Below are positions 51,248 through 63,779 of a DNA stretch of 64,000 nucleotides, one piece after another. Position 1 is the first letter of the stretch; the number at the start of each line of letters is the position of its first letter. Location of the stretch: contig NZ_JARZHH010000002.1 in NCBI RefSeq assembly GCF_029946515.1, positions 372,001-436,000 on the forward strand. The letters run 5' to 3'. Under the pieces are notes generated by a model. The model was not told the origin of the DNA, made no database searches, and saw only the letters and a program-made list of their open reading frames with translations. A program made the translations under genes and the position numbers. Source of the stretch: Polyangium sp. 6x1 (lineage in GTDB: Bacteria; Myxococcota_A; Polyangia; Polyangiales; Polyangiaceae).

Positions 51248-53065
51248 ATGAACTTCCGAACGCTTTCTTGGCTCCAGGGCGCCGCGTTTTCCCTCGCTTT
51301 CGCCGCCATCGGCTGCGGGCCCACGCCCGAAAAGCTCGGCGACGCGTGCGAGACCGACGGCGATCCGTGCCCCTCGGGCTCGGTCTGCGCCCCCGGCGGC
51401 GAGGACAACATCTGCCAGATCGCTCCGGGCGGCGCCTGCACGCCCGGAGGCACCGATTATTGCCAGGGCCCCACGGTCTGCGGCCCCGACAGCAAGTGCT
51501 CGATCCCGCTCGGCGAGGCCTGCGAATCGGCCACCCCCGATCACTGCATCGCCGACGCGGTATGCACCGACGCGAAGATTTGCGAGATCCCCGTCGGTGG
51601 CGCCTGCGACCCGGCCGGCCCGGACCACTGCCAGGGCGACAATGTCTGCGGCAAGAACCTCGACGGCACCGGCACGTGTGGCATCGCCGAGGGCGGCGCC
51701 TGCGATCCGGCGAATAACCAGTGTGCCGGCGGCCTGACCTGCGCCGAGCTCACGGCGGGCGGCCACGCTTGTTATCCGCCCGTCCTCATCAAGGGCATGG
51801 TGTTCGACTCCCAGACGAAGGGCGCCGTCGCCGAAGCCCAGGTCATGGCGCTCGACGATCAGGGCGCCTCCGTGAGCGACGTCGCGATCACCGACGCCGA
51901 GGGCAAGTATCTCCTCGCCGTGCCCGTCCCGCGCCAGGACGACGGCGTGCCGGCCCCGGACGTCGCCTTCACGCTCCGCGCGAGCGCCGCCGATTACCAG
52001 ACCTTCCCCGGCGGCCTGCGCACCGCGCTGCCCATCCTTTCGAGCGAGGCGAAGTCGGACGTGGACGGCTGGAACATCGCCTCGACGCTCACCGACATCG
52101 CGCTCATCGGTTTGCCCGCGGATCAGAAGGGTTTGCCCTCCATCTCCGGCAAGGTCGCCGCCGACGACCTGTCGGCCGGCGTGCTCGTCGTCGCCGAGGA
52201 CGCGATGAACCACGGCTTCTCCGCGATCACCGACAAGAGCGGCGCGTACACGATCTTCAACGTCCCGGCCGGCGCCTACACCGTGCATGGGTATGCCGCG
52301 GGCCTGCAGCTCACGCCCGCCTCCGCCGACGTCGCCATGGCGAACCTCACCGGCATCGACCTCGCGCGCTCGCAGAATGGGCTCGGCGTCGTGTCCGGCA
52401 ACCTCAACATCGTCAATGCCCCCGGCGGCTCCGCCACGAGCGTCGTCCTCGTCGTCGCCTCGACGTTCAGCGACACGTTCGTCCGCGGCGAGGTCCCGCG
52501 CGGCCTGCGCACGCCGCTCTCCGGCCCGCCCAACGTCACGGCGGCCTTCAGCATCAAGGACGTGCCCGAGGGCCGTTACAAGGTCCTCGCCGCGTTCGAG
52601 AACGACGGCCTCGTGCGCGACCCCGACCCGAACATCGCCGGCACGCAGATCGTCGAGGTCACGATGCCGAGCCCGGGCGTCGACATGCCGCTCTCCGATT
52701 CGTTCAAGATCACCGAGGCCCTGAGCGTCGTGAGCCCCGGCGCCGACAAGGCCGAGGCCGTCACGACCGCGCCCATGCTCACCTGGGCCGACGACAGCAG
52801 CGAGGATTTTTATACGGTCGTCGTCTACAATGCCTACGGCGAGCTCGTCTGGTGCCTCTCCGACCAGATGATGAATTGCGCCGGATCGAGCATCCCCGCC
52901 GTGAGCGGCCAGCCGAACGTCACCGTGCCTTATGGCGGCCCGCTCGAGCCCGGCATGTATTACCAGTTCCGGGCGACCGCGTGGCGCGCCTCCGGCGGCA
53001 TGCCCGGCCCGATCTCGAACACCGAGGATCTCCGCGGCGTGTTCTACGTCGACGTCATGCCCTGA
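51248..53065 (+). CDS. Cys-rich lipoprotein with carboxypeptidase-regulatory-like domains
   Basis: The protein has 605 residues. Lipobox AAIGC (Cys23) is preceded by a standard signal peptide. Residues ~25-175 contain four Cys-rich repeats of the type G-x-A-C-x-P-x-x-x-D-x-C-x-G-x-x-x-C ending C-x-I-P-x-G. From ~180 the protein has beta-sandwich repeats of the carboxypeptidase regulatory-like kind (IKGMVFDSQTKGAVAEAQV, ITDAEGKYLLAV, ITDKSGAYTIFNVPAGAYTV, IKDVPEGRYKVLAAFEND). The C-terminal ~100 residues look fibronectin-like. It should be a surface or periplasmic binding or scaffold protein. GGGAGG at 51233-51238 precedes the ATG. It converges on the second kinase gene. Confidence 0.82.
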   Translation: MNFRTLSWLQGAAFSLAFAAIGCGPTPEKLGDACETDGDPCPSGSVCAPGGEDNICQIAPGGACTPGGTDYCQGPTVCGPDSKCSIPLGEACESATPDHCIADAVCTDAKICEIPVGGACDPAGPDHCQGDNVCGKNLDGTGTCGIAEGGACDPANNQCAGGLTCAELTAGGHACYPPVLIKGMVFDSQTKGAVAEAQVMALDDQGASVSDVAITDAEGKYLLAVPVPRQDDGVPAPDVAFTLRASAADYQTFPGGLRTALPILSSEAKSDVDGWNIASTLTDIALIGLPADQKGLPSISGKVAADDLSAGVLVVAEDAMNHGFSAITDKSGAYTIFNVPAGAYTVHGYAAGLQLTPASADVAMANLTGIDLARSQNGLGVVSGNLNIVNAPGGSATSVVLVVASTFSDTFVRGEVPRGLRTPLSGPPNVTAAFSIKDVPEGRYKVLAAFENDGLVRDPDPNIAGTQIVEVTMPSPGVDMPLSDSFKITEALSVVSPGADKAEAVTTAPMLTWADDSSEDFYTVVVYNAYGELVWCLSDQMMNCAGSSIPAVSGQPNVTVPYGGPLEPGMYYQFRATAWRASGGMPGPISNTEDLRGVFYVDVMP

Positions 53066-53095
53066 AAAGGGTCTCTCCCGCCAAACCCACCCGAC

Positions 53096-56998
<3,903 letters not shown>

Positions 56999-57092
56999 CC
57001 TCAACGAATCAGTCTACCGGCAGCGCAAGGACCTTGCAAACCCGGAAGCACGCCACGCCGCCCCGGGCATCCCGCCGCGCGATTGCCCGCGC

Positions 57093-57632
57093 TCAGCGCG
57101 TGGGAGGCATTTTGGCAATCTTGCGCTGGAGCGAGCGCCGGTGCATCCGCAGCCGCCGCGCCGCCTCGGAGATATTGCCGCCGCAATCGCCGAGCACCCG
57201 GTGCAGATACTCCCACTCCACGCGATCGAGCGAGGGCACGTCGTCCGGCGCGCCCTCGGCGGACGGGCGACCGGCGAGGGCGCGCTCGCACGCGGCCGCG
57301 TTCACCGGCTTCGTCAGGTAATCGAACGCCCCTGCGCGCATCGCCTCCACCGCATTCGCGATCGTCCCGTACCCGGTGAGCACCACGATGCGTGTCCCCT
57401 CGTCGACGGATCGGAGCGATCGCACGAGGTCGATCCCGCTGCCGCCCGGCATTCGCACATCGACGAGCGCATATTCGAAGACCTGCCGCGCGGCGAGCGA
57501 GAGCGCCGCCTCGGGCCCCTCGGCAAGCGACACCGAAAAACCCCGCCGTTCGAGCGCCTCCCCGAGCGCGGCCCGGAACGCGTCGTCGTCGTCCACCACG
57601 AGCAGCGTGGGTTTTCCCTCGGCCGCCGTCAC
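57093..57632 (-). CDS. regA: RegA/PrrA/ActR-type response regulator
   Basis: The protein has 179 residues. The receiver domain has VVDDDDAFRAALGEAL, phospho-acceptor Asp58 in YALVDVRMPGGSG, VVLTGYGTIANAVEAM and Lys in FDYLTKPVN. The C-terminus is the Fis-type helix-turn-helix typical of RegA proteins: WEYLHRVLGDCGGNISEAA with RRLRMHRRSLQRKI. RegA activates or represses genes for redox balance, respiration and carbon or nitrogen fixation. The GTG start overlaps the kinase stop codon (GTGA), so sensor and regulator are co-translated. Confidence 0.9.
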   Translation of the reverse strand: MTAAEGKPTLLVVDDDDAFRAALGEALERRGFSVSLAEGPEAALSLAARQVFEYALVDVRMPGGSGIDLVRSLRSVDEGTRIVVLTGYGTIANAVEAMRAGAFDYLTKPVNAAACERALAGRPSAEGAPDDVPSLDRVEWEYLHRVLGDCGGNISEAARRLRMHRRSLQRKIAKMPPTR

Positions 57633-58924
57633 GCCCGCGCCTCCCCGAGCCGGATTTCCACCCGCGTCCCCCGCGGCTCCCGCGGACCGATATCGAGTGT
57701 TCCGCCGGCGATCTCCACGACCCGCCGCACGAGCCAGAGCCCGAGGCCCATTCCCTCGCCGGGCTCCTTCGTCGTCAAGAACGGCTCGCCGAGCCGCTCG
57801 CGCAGATCCGCCGGCACGCCCGTGCCTTCGTCCTCCACCGCCACGAGGATCCGCTCGCCCTCGCGCCGCACGTGCACGCCGATCGGCGCCGTCACCGCGC
57901 CGGCCCGGCACGCGAAGAGCGCATTGTCGAGCAAGGCCCCGAGCGCGCCCTCGAGCTCGGACGCGGACAAACCCACGCGCGCGGCCGGATCACACGACAT
58001 GGAGATCGTGACATTCGCGTCGGGGTGCGCCGCTCGCCAGGCCGCGACGGCGCGCGTCGCGGCGTCCGTGATGCTCGCGTGCTCGCCCTCGGCCGAGCGC
58101 GTGCTGCCCGCCGAGAGCCGTGTGATCACCTGCCGGCATCGCTCGATCTGCGCGCCGATCGCCGCGCCGTGCCGCTTCGCCGCCTCGGGCTCGCAGCCGT
58201 CGTTGATCTCGTAGGCGAGGACCGCGATCGTCCCGAGCGGCGTGTTGAGCTCGTGGGCCGTGCCTGCCGCGAGCGTCGCGAGCGCGCGGAACCGCGCGTT
58301 CACCTCGGCCTCGCGACGCAGACGTGCGATCTCGCGGCCGCGCGCGGCGAGCGCGCCGCGCACGTGCGTGACGAACGTGGCGATGATCCCCGCCGAGATC
58401 GCGAAGGCGAACCACATCCCGTAGAGGTGCGTCGAGAAGGCCCCGTTCTCCGGGTGGCTCGGGCAGCAGGCCCCGGAGGGCACGCTGAAGAGCGCGAGGA
58501 AGAGGCACGCGGCGAAGCCCGAGAGCGCGAGCGTCGTGCCGAGCGGCAAGACCGCGGCCGCGAGCGCGACGTGGATCAAAAAGAGCGCGCTCCAGGGGTT
58601 CGCCGCGCCTCCCGAGCACGCGAGGACCACGAAGATGCCGGCGAGGTCGAGCGCGAGCCCGGCCGCGAGCGCGCGCGGCGAGGGCGGCGGCCGTCCGCGC
58701 CCCGCGCGGGACGCGACGAGGGCATTGGCCGCGGCCACGAGCAGCGTCGCGGGCACGGCGATCTCGTAGCGAACGTGAAACCCGAGGACGTACGCGCTGA
58801 AGGGCAGCGTCGCGAGCAGGAGACCGGAGACCGCGATCCGCAGGCCGGACAGGCCTCGCTCGACGATCCCGATCGCGCCGTCTTCCTCGTGGGCCGCGGG
58901 CAGGCCGAGGGGGGAGCCTGACAT
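57629..58924 (-). CDS. regB: RegB/PrrB-type redox-sensing histidine kinase
   Basis: The protein has 431 residues. Five or six helices (~28-190) include SGGAANPWS at 104-112, matching the GGxxNP quinone-binding heptad of RegB. The H-box is TLAAGTAHELNTPLGTIA with His224, and IERCRQVITRL places Cys263 where RegB has its redox-active Cys. The HATPase domain shows LLDNALFACRAGA, DEGTGVPADL and GEGMGLGLWLVRR. ATG 58924 begins MSGSPLGLP; longer frames would overlap the divergent gene. It should phosphorylate the coupled RegA regulator in response to quinone or thiol redox state. Confidence 0.9.
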   Translation of the reverse strand: MSGSPLGLPAAHEEDGAIGIVERGLSGLRIAVSGLLLATLPFSAYVLGFHVRYEIAVPATLLVAAANALVASRAGRGRPPPSPRALAAGLALDLAGIFVVLACSGGAANPWSALFLIHVALAAAVLPLGTTLALSGFAACLFLALFSVPSGACCPSHPENGAFSTHLYGMWFAFAISAGIIATFVTHVRGALAARGREIARLRREAEVNARFRALATLAAGTAHELNTPLGTIAVLAYEINDGCEPEAAKRHGAAIGAQIERCRQVITRLSAGSTRSAEGEHASITDAATRAVAAWRAAHPDANVTISMSCDPAARVGLSASELEGALGALLDNALFACRAGAVTAPIGVHVRREGERILVAVEDEGTGVPADLRERLGEPFLTTKEPGEGMGLGLWLVRRVVEIAGGTLDIGPREPRGTRVEIRLGEARA

Positions 58925-59042
58925 GGGGCCGAGCGTAGCAACGGCGGGGCGCGGCGGGGTGCGTCGGATCGTCGCACCATCGTGCTCGGACGTCCGCACG
59001 ATGCGACAACGTGTCTCATGGATCTTTGCGCCGCGCGGCTCC

Positions 59043-59990
59043 ATGGATGCTTTCGTGCTCGGCGCCCGCAAAACCTTCGCTTCGGCTCTGCTCGGCAGCG
59101 CGCTCTTCTTCGGCGCGCGTGAGGCCTCGGCTTCCGCTTGTTGCGGCAGCGGTCACGGCCTCGGCCAGCGGCTCGGCCCGTTCGAACGCGGGGCGATCGG
59201 GCTCTCGTTTCGATTCTCGGATCGGTTCGGCTCGCACGGACACGCGGGCGGCTTCACGCTCGCGCCGGCCGGCACGCTCGACGCCGAAGGCCGCGCCGAG
59301 CTCGGCGGCTTGTTCGCGCCGATCCCGCGCCTTCAGCTCGGCCTCGTCGCGCCCGTGCTCCTCAACATCCGCGGCTCGCGTGACGACACGGCCGTCGTCG
59401 GCGGTGGCTTCGGCGACCTCTCGCTCTCCGCGCGCTTCGACATCGTCTCGCTCACCACGACGAGCGCCTGGCCCGCGATTGCCCTCACGACCGGCGTCAG
59501 CCTCCCGACGGGCCGATCCGCGGCAGCCGCGAAAGACCCGCTCGCCACGGACGCGACGGGCCTCGGCGCCGCGGAGGTTCGTCCGGGCGTGTTCGTCGAG
59601 AAAAACTGGGACAACCGGGCCTCGGCCGTCTTCAGCGCGTCGATCGGCCTCCGCACGCCGATGACCGGGGCGCGCGGCGAGCGGATCGGGCTCGGTCCGC
59701 GGGCAAGGTTTGTCGCGGCGGCGGGGCCTGTGTTTTCCTCGGGCTGGTCGCTCTCGGCGGGGCTCGTGCACGAGCGTGAATCGGCGCCCTCGATTGCCGG
59801 CGTGGTGACGCCCGACGCGGATCGGCGACGCACGGCCGCGCTGTTGTTTGCCGGATACGACCTTTCCGAGCGCTTCACGGCGCTCGCCTCGCTGGAAGTG
59901 GACCTGCCGGTCCCGTCCCTCGGCAAGAACGAACCATCCGCCGTGGCGTTCGCCATCGGCCTACGGAGATCATTTCCGCGTTATGAATGA
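59043..59990 (+). CDS. Outer-membrane beta-barrel-like exported protein
   Basis: The protein has 315 residues. The signal peptide MDAFVLGARKTFASALLGSA ends near EASASA, and the mature protein starts with CCGSGHGLGQRLGPFE. The remainder alternates short beta strands and Gly-rich turns (AIGLSFRFSDRFG, LQLGLVAPVLLNIRG, ALTTGVSLPTGRSA, ARFVAAAGPVFSSGWSLSAG, AVAFAIGLRRSF), and the chain ends close to an aromatic residue, as barrels do. An upstream ATG at 59001 is possible. The stop overlaps the lipoprotein start by 8 nt. Its position divergent from regBA suggests a redox- or metal-related role. Confidence 0.68.
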   Translation: MDAFVLGARKTFASALLGSALFFGAREASASACCGSGHGLGQRLGPFERGAIGLSFRFSDRFGSHGHAGGFTLAPAGTLDAEGRAELGGLFAPIPRLQLGLVAPVLLNIRGSRDDTAVVGGGFGDLSLSARFDIVSLTTTSAWPAIALTTGVSLPTGRSAAAAKDPLATDATGLGAAEVRPGVFVEKNWDNRASAVFSASIGLRTPMTGARGERIGLGPRARFVAAAGPVFSSGWSLSAGLVHERESAPSIAGVVTPDADRRRTAALLFAGYDLSERFTALASLEVDLPVPSLGKNEPSAVAFAIGLRRSFPRYE

Positions 59991-60420
59991 AACGAACCGC
60001 ATCTCCCGTGCCCGTTTTTCGAGGATCCTCCTCTGCTCGCTCGCCTTTTCATGGCTCGCCGCGTGCGGCGGGGAGGGGACGGCCGCGAGCCCGGAGCAGG
60101 AGACGATCGGCTTGCGCGGCGCGATGGAATTCAAGCTCGTCCCCGAGGCGCCGCTCGTGCAAGGCGAAAACGATCTGCGATTGACCCTGCACGACGCCGC
60201 GACCGGCAAGGTGGTCGAGGGGGCGACGATCGAAGTGACCGCGATCATGCCGGCGATGGGGCACGAGGCGACGAGCCCGCCCTCGATCGAGGATGCGGGC
60301 GAAGGCGCCTACGCCGTGCGTGGCCTCGCCCTCTCGATGCCGGGCCGCTGGGACGTCCACGTGAAGGTCGAGCACCAGGGCACGACCGACGAGGTCCATT
60401 TTTTCTACGACGTGCCCTGA
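59983..60420 (+). CDS. YtkA/FixH-like lipoprotein
   Basis: The protein has 145 residues. Lipobox SWLAAC (Cys30) leads into a single Ig-like domain: VQGENDLRLTLHDAATGKVV, EGATIEVTAIMPAMGHEAT, then LSMPGRWDVHVKVEHQGTTD. The P-x-M-x-M/G-H region and the W-D-V-x-V strand match the YtkA-like domain, which is related to FixH and to periplasmic copper-handling proteins. It is translationally linked to the barrel-like protein. The 3' end overlaps the converging thioesterase gene by 16 bp. Confidence 0.78.
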   Translation: MNETNRISRARFSRILLCSLAFSWLAACGGEGTAASPEQETIGLRGAMEFKLVPEAPLVQGENDLRLTLHDAATGKVVEGATIEVTAIMPAMGHEATSPPSIEDAGEGAYAVRGLALSMPGRWDVHVKVEHQGTTDEVHFFYDVP

Positions 60421-61184
60421 TCCCGCCGGACATCCTCGAGCACCGCGCGCAGCGACTCCAAAAACGCCGCCTTCGATTGCTCGAACAGATAAAAATGGCC
60501 GCCCTCGAAGAGCCGCGAGGTGAAGGCCGCGCTCGTGTGCTCGCGCCACGGCTCGAGTTGCTCGGGGCGCGTCGAGTGATCTCGCTCTCCGCCGAAGGCC
60601 GTGATGGGGAACGGGAGCGGCGCTTCGGCGCCGATCGTGTACGTCTCGTAGATTGCGAGGTCCGCGCGGAGCGGCGGCAGGAACAGATCCATGAGCTCGT
60701 CGCTCGCCAGGACGGCCTCGGGCGTCCCGCCATAACGGCGGAGCTCCTCGATGAGGCGCGGCCTCGGCAGGTCGTGCAAAGGAATGCGCCCGAGCGGCAG
60801 GTGCGGCGCGCGGCTGCCGGAGACGACGAGGGCCCGGGGCGCCGCGGAGCCTCGCGCGCGGAGCGCCCGCGCCACCGCGAATGCGACGTGTCCGCCGAAG
60901 CTATGGCCGAAAAGCACGAACGGGAGATCGAGCTTCGGCGCGAGCACGGAGACGACCGCCGAAGCGAGCAGGGGCATCGATCGATGAGGTGTCGCCGTGA
61001 ACAACGACTCGCGGCCGGGGAGCTGCAAGGCGTGAAGCTCGACCCAGGGCGGCAAACCTTGGGCGAGCGCGCGGTAGGGAAATGCGCCGCTCCCCGCGTG
61101 CGGGAAGACGAAGAGGCGAAGCGCGGGCGCCTCGCGGGCGGGGACGGTGACGAGGGCAGGGGACGGAGGCGGGGTCTCGGCCAT
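60405..61184 (-). CDS. Type II thioesterase (GrsT/TesA-like)
   Basis: This 259-residue alpha/beta hydrolase is of the editing-thioesterase kind. LFVFPHAGSGAFPYRALAQGL near the N-terminus, LQLPGRESLF, nucleophile GHSFGGHVAFAVAR, Asp in AFGGERDHS and His in EGGHFYL form a complete triad and the family layout. Such enzymes free stalled acyl groups from NRPS/PKS carrier proteins. No megasynthase is in the window; the only carrier protein here is 18 kb away at 42667-42969. No ribosome binding site decides the start. Confidence 0.87.
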   Translation of the reverse strand: MAETPPPSPALVTVPAREAPALRLFVFPHAGSGAFPYRALAQGLPPWVELHALQLPGRESLFTATPHRSMPLLASAVVSVLAPKLDLPFVLFGHSFGGHVAFAVARALRARGSAAPRALVVSGSRAPHLPLGRIPLHDLPRPRLIEELRRYGGTPEAVLASDELMDLFLPPLRADLAIYETYTIGAEAPLPFPITAFGGERDHSTRPEQLEPWREHTSAAFTSRLFEGGHFYLFEQSKAAFLESLRAVLEDVRRDQGTS

Positions 61185-61280
61185 GGGATGCTTGAGCCTT
61201 AGGCATCACGAAGGCCCGCGGAGGTCAAGCTCGTCGCGTGGTTGACGGCCCGCGCGGGTGTCCGTAGCCTCACCCGCATC

Positions 61281-61934
61281 ATGAACAACTGCCCCGAGGC
61301 TCTCGCGAACGAGCCGATGCTCGAAAGGCTCGTGCACGAGCTGGTCGAGCGGCATGGCTGCCATACCGTCGTTCTTTATGGCTCGCGCGCGCTCGGGATG
61401 GCGACCGCGGAGAGCGACTGGGACATGCTCGGGATCCGCGCGGAGGGCGAGGCGACGCGGGACGCCCGGCTCGTCGACGGGGTCTTTTTCGACGCATTCA
61501 TCGTGCCCGAAAAGAACGTCGTGGACGCGGGGGCGAATTATCTGCACGTGCGCGGGGGCATTGCCGTCCTCGATCCGCGCGGACTCGGCGCGCGCCTCCT
61601 GGAGGACGCCGCGGCCGCGCTCGCCTCGCCGCCGAAAGGTTTGCCCGAGGCGGAGATCGCGGCGCGGCGGGCCTGGTGCCAAAAGATGCTCGGGCGCATC
61701 CGGCGCGGCGGGCCCGCGGACGTGGAGGCGCACTATCGGCGCACGTGGCTGCTCTTCGACCTCCTGGAGCTCTATTTCGTGTTTCGGGGCCGCCATTTCC
61801 TCGGGCCCAAGGAGAGCTTCCGCTGGCTCCTTTCCGAGGACGCGCCAGCGCACGCGGCGTTCTCGGCCGCGCTCGCGCCCGGCGCGCCCGTCGAGGCCAT
61901 CGAGGCGCTCGTGGAGCTCGTGCTCTCGGCTTGA
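61281..61934 (+). CDS. Nucleotidyltransferase-fold protein
   Basis: The protein has 217 residues. The N-terminal pol-beta-type nucleotidyltransferase core has HTVVLYGSRALGMATAESDW followed by DMLGI, giving the G-S-x-A-x-G-x12-D-W-D pattern with metal-binding Asp residues. A third acidic residue is probably in DAFIVP. The C-terminal half is helical (HYRRTWLLFDLLELYFVFRG). It may adenylylate a small molecule or act like a MNT-type toxin partner, but no HEPN gene is next to it. ATG 61281 gives MNNCPEALANEP. Confidence 0.75.
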   Translation: MNNCPEALANEPMLERLVHELVERHGCHTVVLYGSRALGMATAESDWDMLGIRAEGEATRDARLVDGVFFDAFIVPEKNVVDAGANYLHVRGGIAVLDPRGLGARLLEDAAAALASPPKGLPEAEIAARRAWCQKMLGRIRRGGPADVEAHYRRTWLLFDLLELYFVFRGRHFLGPKESFRWLLSEDAPAHAAFSAALAPGAPVEAIEALVELVLSA

Positions 61935-61943
61935 GGGCGCTCC

Positions 61944-62639
61944 TCAGACCCCGCAAAAGCTCGCCGGCCGTGCCCGCGACGAACGAGGAAACCCGGCCCG
62001 GGGGGCGCCGAGCTCGGCCCCTCGCGACCGGAGGAGGAGGCAAGCGGGCGTGTCGCGGACGATCACCGCGTGCTTGCCGAGCGCCTTCACGAATTGCACG
62101 GCCGTCTCCACCACGGTAGGCTGCGTCCGGTTCGTCACGGACACCTCGCAAAACCCGGCCAGCACTGCGGGAGCGAAGAAATGCAGTCCCACGAAGTTTT
62201 CACGTACGTGCAGGCGCGTCGCGAGCGCCCGGAGCAGAGCGGTCGGGGCCGTCGTGGCCAGAATGGCGTGCCCGTGCGTGGTGCGCTCGGCCTGCGTGAG
62301 CAGGGTTTGTCGCGCTTTCCAGGGCGCGTCGGCCGATTCGAGGACGAGGTCGGCGCTCGCCGCGGCCGCGATGTCGCTGGACGCACGGAACTGCCCGAGC
62401 GCGCGCTCGACGGCGTCTCGGTCGAGCCGGCCGGCGTGGCGTTTGTCCTCGAGCGAGGAGGCCAATCGCCTGCGCGCCTCCGTGGCGCCGCCGGGCGTGG
62501 TTCGAATCATCGTGGCGGACAGGCCTGCGAGCAGGCAAGCCTCGATGACGCCCATGCTGCCCGCACCTCCACCGATGATGGCCACGTCCACGATCGCAGA
62601 GGCCGTCGCGTCGCCGTTCGCGTTCTCCAGCGGCTCCAT
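61944..62639 (-). pseudogene. Truncated 3-hydroxyacyl-CoA dehydrogenase (NAD-binding domain only)
   Basis: The protein has 231 residues. The Rossmann start VDVAIIGGGAGSMGVIEACL, the substrate strand VGLHFFAPAVLAGFCEV and KALGKHAVIVRDTPA match the NAD-binding domain of 3-hydroxyacyl-CoA dehydrogenases. The chain then departs from the family: the normal G-F-x-x-N-R-x after the DTP motif is replaced by ACLLLRSRGAELG and a basic tail ending ARPASFCGV. The whole C-terminal helical domain is missing, and a plus-strand gene begins 9 bp beyond. It is probably a remnant. GGGAGGGGG precedes the ATG, so it may still be expressed. Confidence 0.6.
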
Positions 62640-62666
62640 GGTCCCCCTCCCAAGCAACCTCCGGGA

Positions 62667-62682
62667 CGCTCGAGATCGAGCG
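62667..62682. promoter_or_regulatory. Inverted repeat in the divergent gap before the TIGR02757 gene
   Basis: CGCTCGA-GA-TCGAGCG is perfect. It sits between the two divergent genes, a few bases before TACGAT (62690-62695), a candidate -10. It could be an operator for either gene. Confidence 0.3.
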
Positions 62683-62800
62683 CTCGGGGTACGATGTCGT
62701 ATGGCTCCTACATGGGCGCCGTCAATCCAGTCGAGTTCGTCTGGGCCAGTCGACGCCGCGGGCGTACGCGCGGCGGTGCGTGCGCGCGAGGCGTAGGCGA

Positions 62801-63715
62801 ATGAGCCGCAGCGGATCGTCTTTGCGAGGGGCGGACGAGGCGCTCCGGCGCGCGCTCGAGGACGTGCGGGCGCGTTGCGACGTCGAGGCGCGCAAGGCGG
62901 CCGATCCGGTGCATTTCGTGCATCGTTATGCCCGTCGCGACGACCAGGAGATCGTGGCGATGATCGCCTCGGCGCTGGCCTTCGGCAACGTGAAGGCGCT
63001 CTGCGCGAAGATCGAGGACGCGCTCGCGCGGCTCGGCCCGCGCGTCGCGGAGATCGCCGACGATCCGGCGGCGGTGCGCGCCCGGCTCGCGGGGTTCCGG
63101 CATCGCGTGTATCGGGACGAGGATCTCGCGGGGCTCGTGATTGGCGCGCGGGCGGTGCAGCGCGTCCATGGCTCGCTCGGCAAGGCGCTCACGGACAAAC
63201 TCGCGGCGAGCGGCGATTTGCGGGAGGCGCTCGGGGCCTGGGTCCGCGAGATCCGGGAGCGGGGCGAGCTCGGCGCCGGCGCGGGGGGGCGGCGGGGCGC
63301 CGAGCACATCTTGCCGGATCCGAGCAAGGGCAGCGCCGTGAAGCGAATCTTGCTCCTCGTGCGGTGGATGGCGCGGCCGGCGGACGGCGTGGACCTCGGG
63401 TTATGGGACGTTCCGACGTCGCGGCTCATCATTCCCGTGGACACGCACATCCACAAGCTCTCGCGAAACCTCGGGCTCACGGAGCGCAAATCGGCCGATT
63501 TCCGGGCGGCCGAAGAGATCACGGCCGCGCTCGCGCGGCTCGATCCCGAGGATCCCGTGAAATACGATTTTTCTCTGTGCCACCTCGGCATGCTGCAGAC
63601 GTGCCCGTCGAAGCGGGACCCGGAGGCGTGCGAGGGGTGCGGCGTGAAGCCTGTCTGCCGGCACTGGCGGGCTGACGCGACGGGCGGTCGGCGCGGCACG
63701 CGACGTCGTTCGTGA
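62801..63715 (+). CDS. TIGR02757-family protein (DUF2400)
   Basis: The protein has 304 residues. PVHFVHRYARRDDQEIVAMI, ASALAFGNVKALCAKI, then DVPTSRLIIPVDTHIHKLSR and LDPEDPVKYDFSLCHLGM are hallmarks of this uncharacterised family. The C-terminus carries four Cys as C-x8-C-x2-C-x5-C (TCPSKRDPEACEGCGVKPVC). This is close to the C-x6-C-x2-C-x5-C iron-sulfur loop of endonuclease III, and the VDTH region recalls the Asp of HhH-GPD glycosylases. An Fe-S DNA-repair-like protein is therefore conceivable. ATG 62801 begins MSRSGSSLRGADEA. Confidence 0.85.
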   Translation: MSRSGSSLRGADEALRRALEDVRARCDVEARKAADPVHFVHRYARRDDQEIVAMIASALAFGNVKALCAKIEDALARLGPRVAEIADDPAAVRARLAGFRHRVYRDEDLAGLVIGARAVQRVHGSLGKALTDKLAASGDLREALGAWVREIRERGELGAGAGGRRGAEHILPDPSKGSAVKRILLLVRWMARPADGVDLGLWDVPTSRLIIPVDTHIHKLSRNLGLTERKSADFRAAEEITAALARLDPEDPVKYDFSLCHLGMLQTCPSKRDPEACEGCGVKPVCRHWRADATGGRRGTRRRS

Positions 63716-63739
63716 ACCGACCCAAGCCGGACGAATCCG

Positions 63740-63747
63740 TATACAAT
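63740..63747 (+). promoter_or_regulatory. Putative -10 box of the right-edge lipoprotein gene
   Basis: TATACAAT is AT-rich in otherwise GC-rich DNA, and its TATACA is close to the -10 consensus. No good -35 is seen. The following leader contains TCCTTC and GAAGGA arms that would pair over the ribosome binding site. Confidence 0.35.
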
Positions 63748-63779
63748 GCGTCCTTCCTTGTATCGAAGGAGGGATTTTC

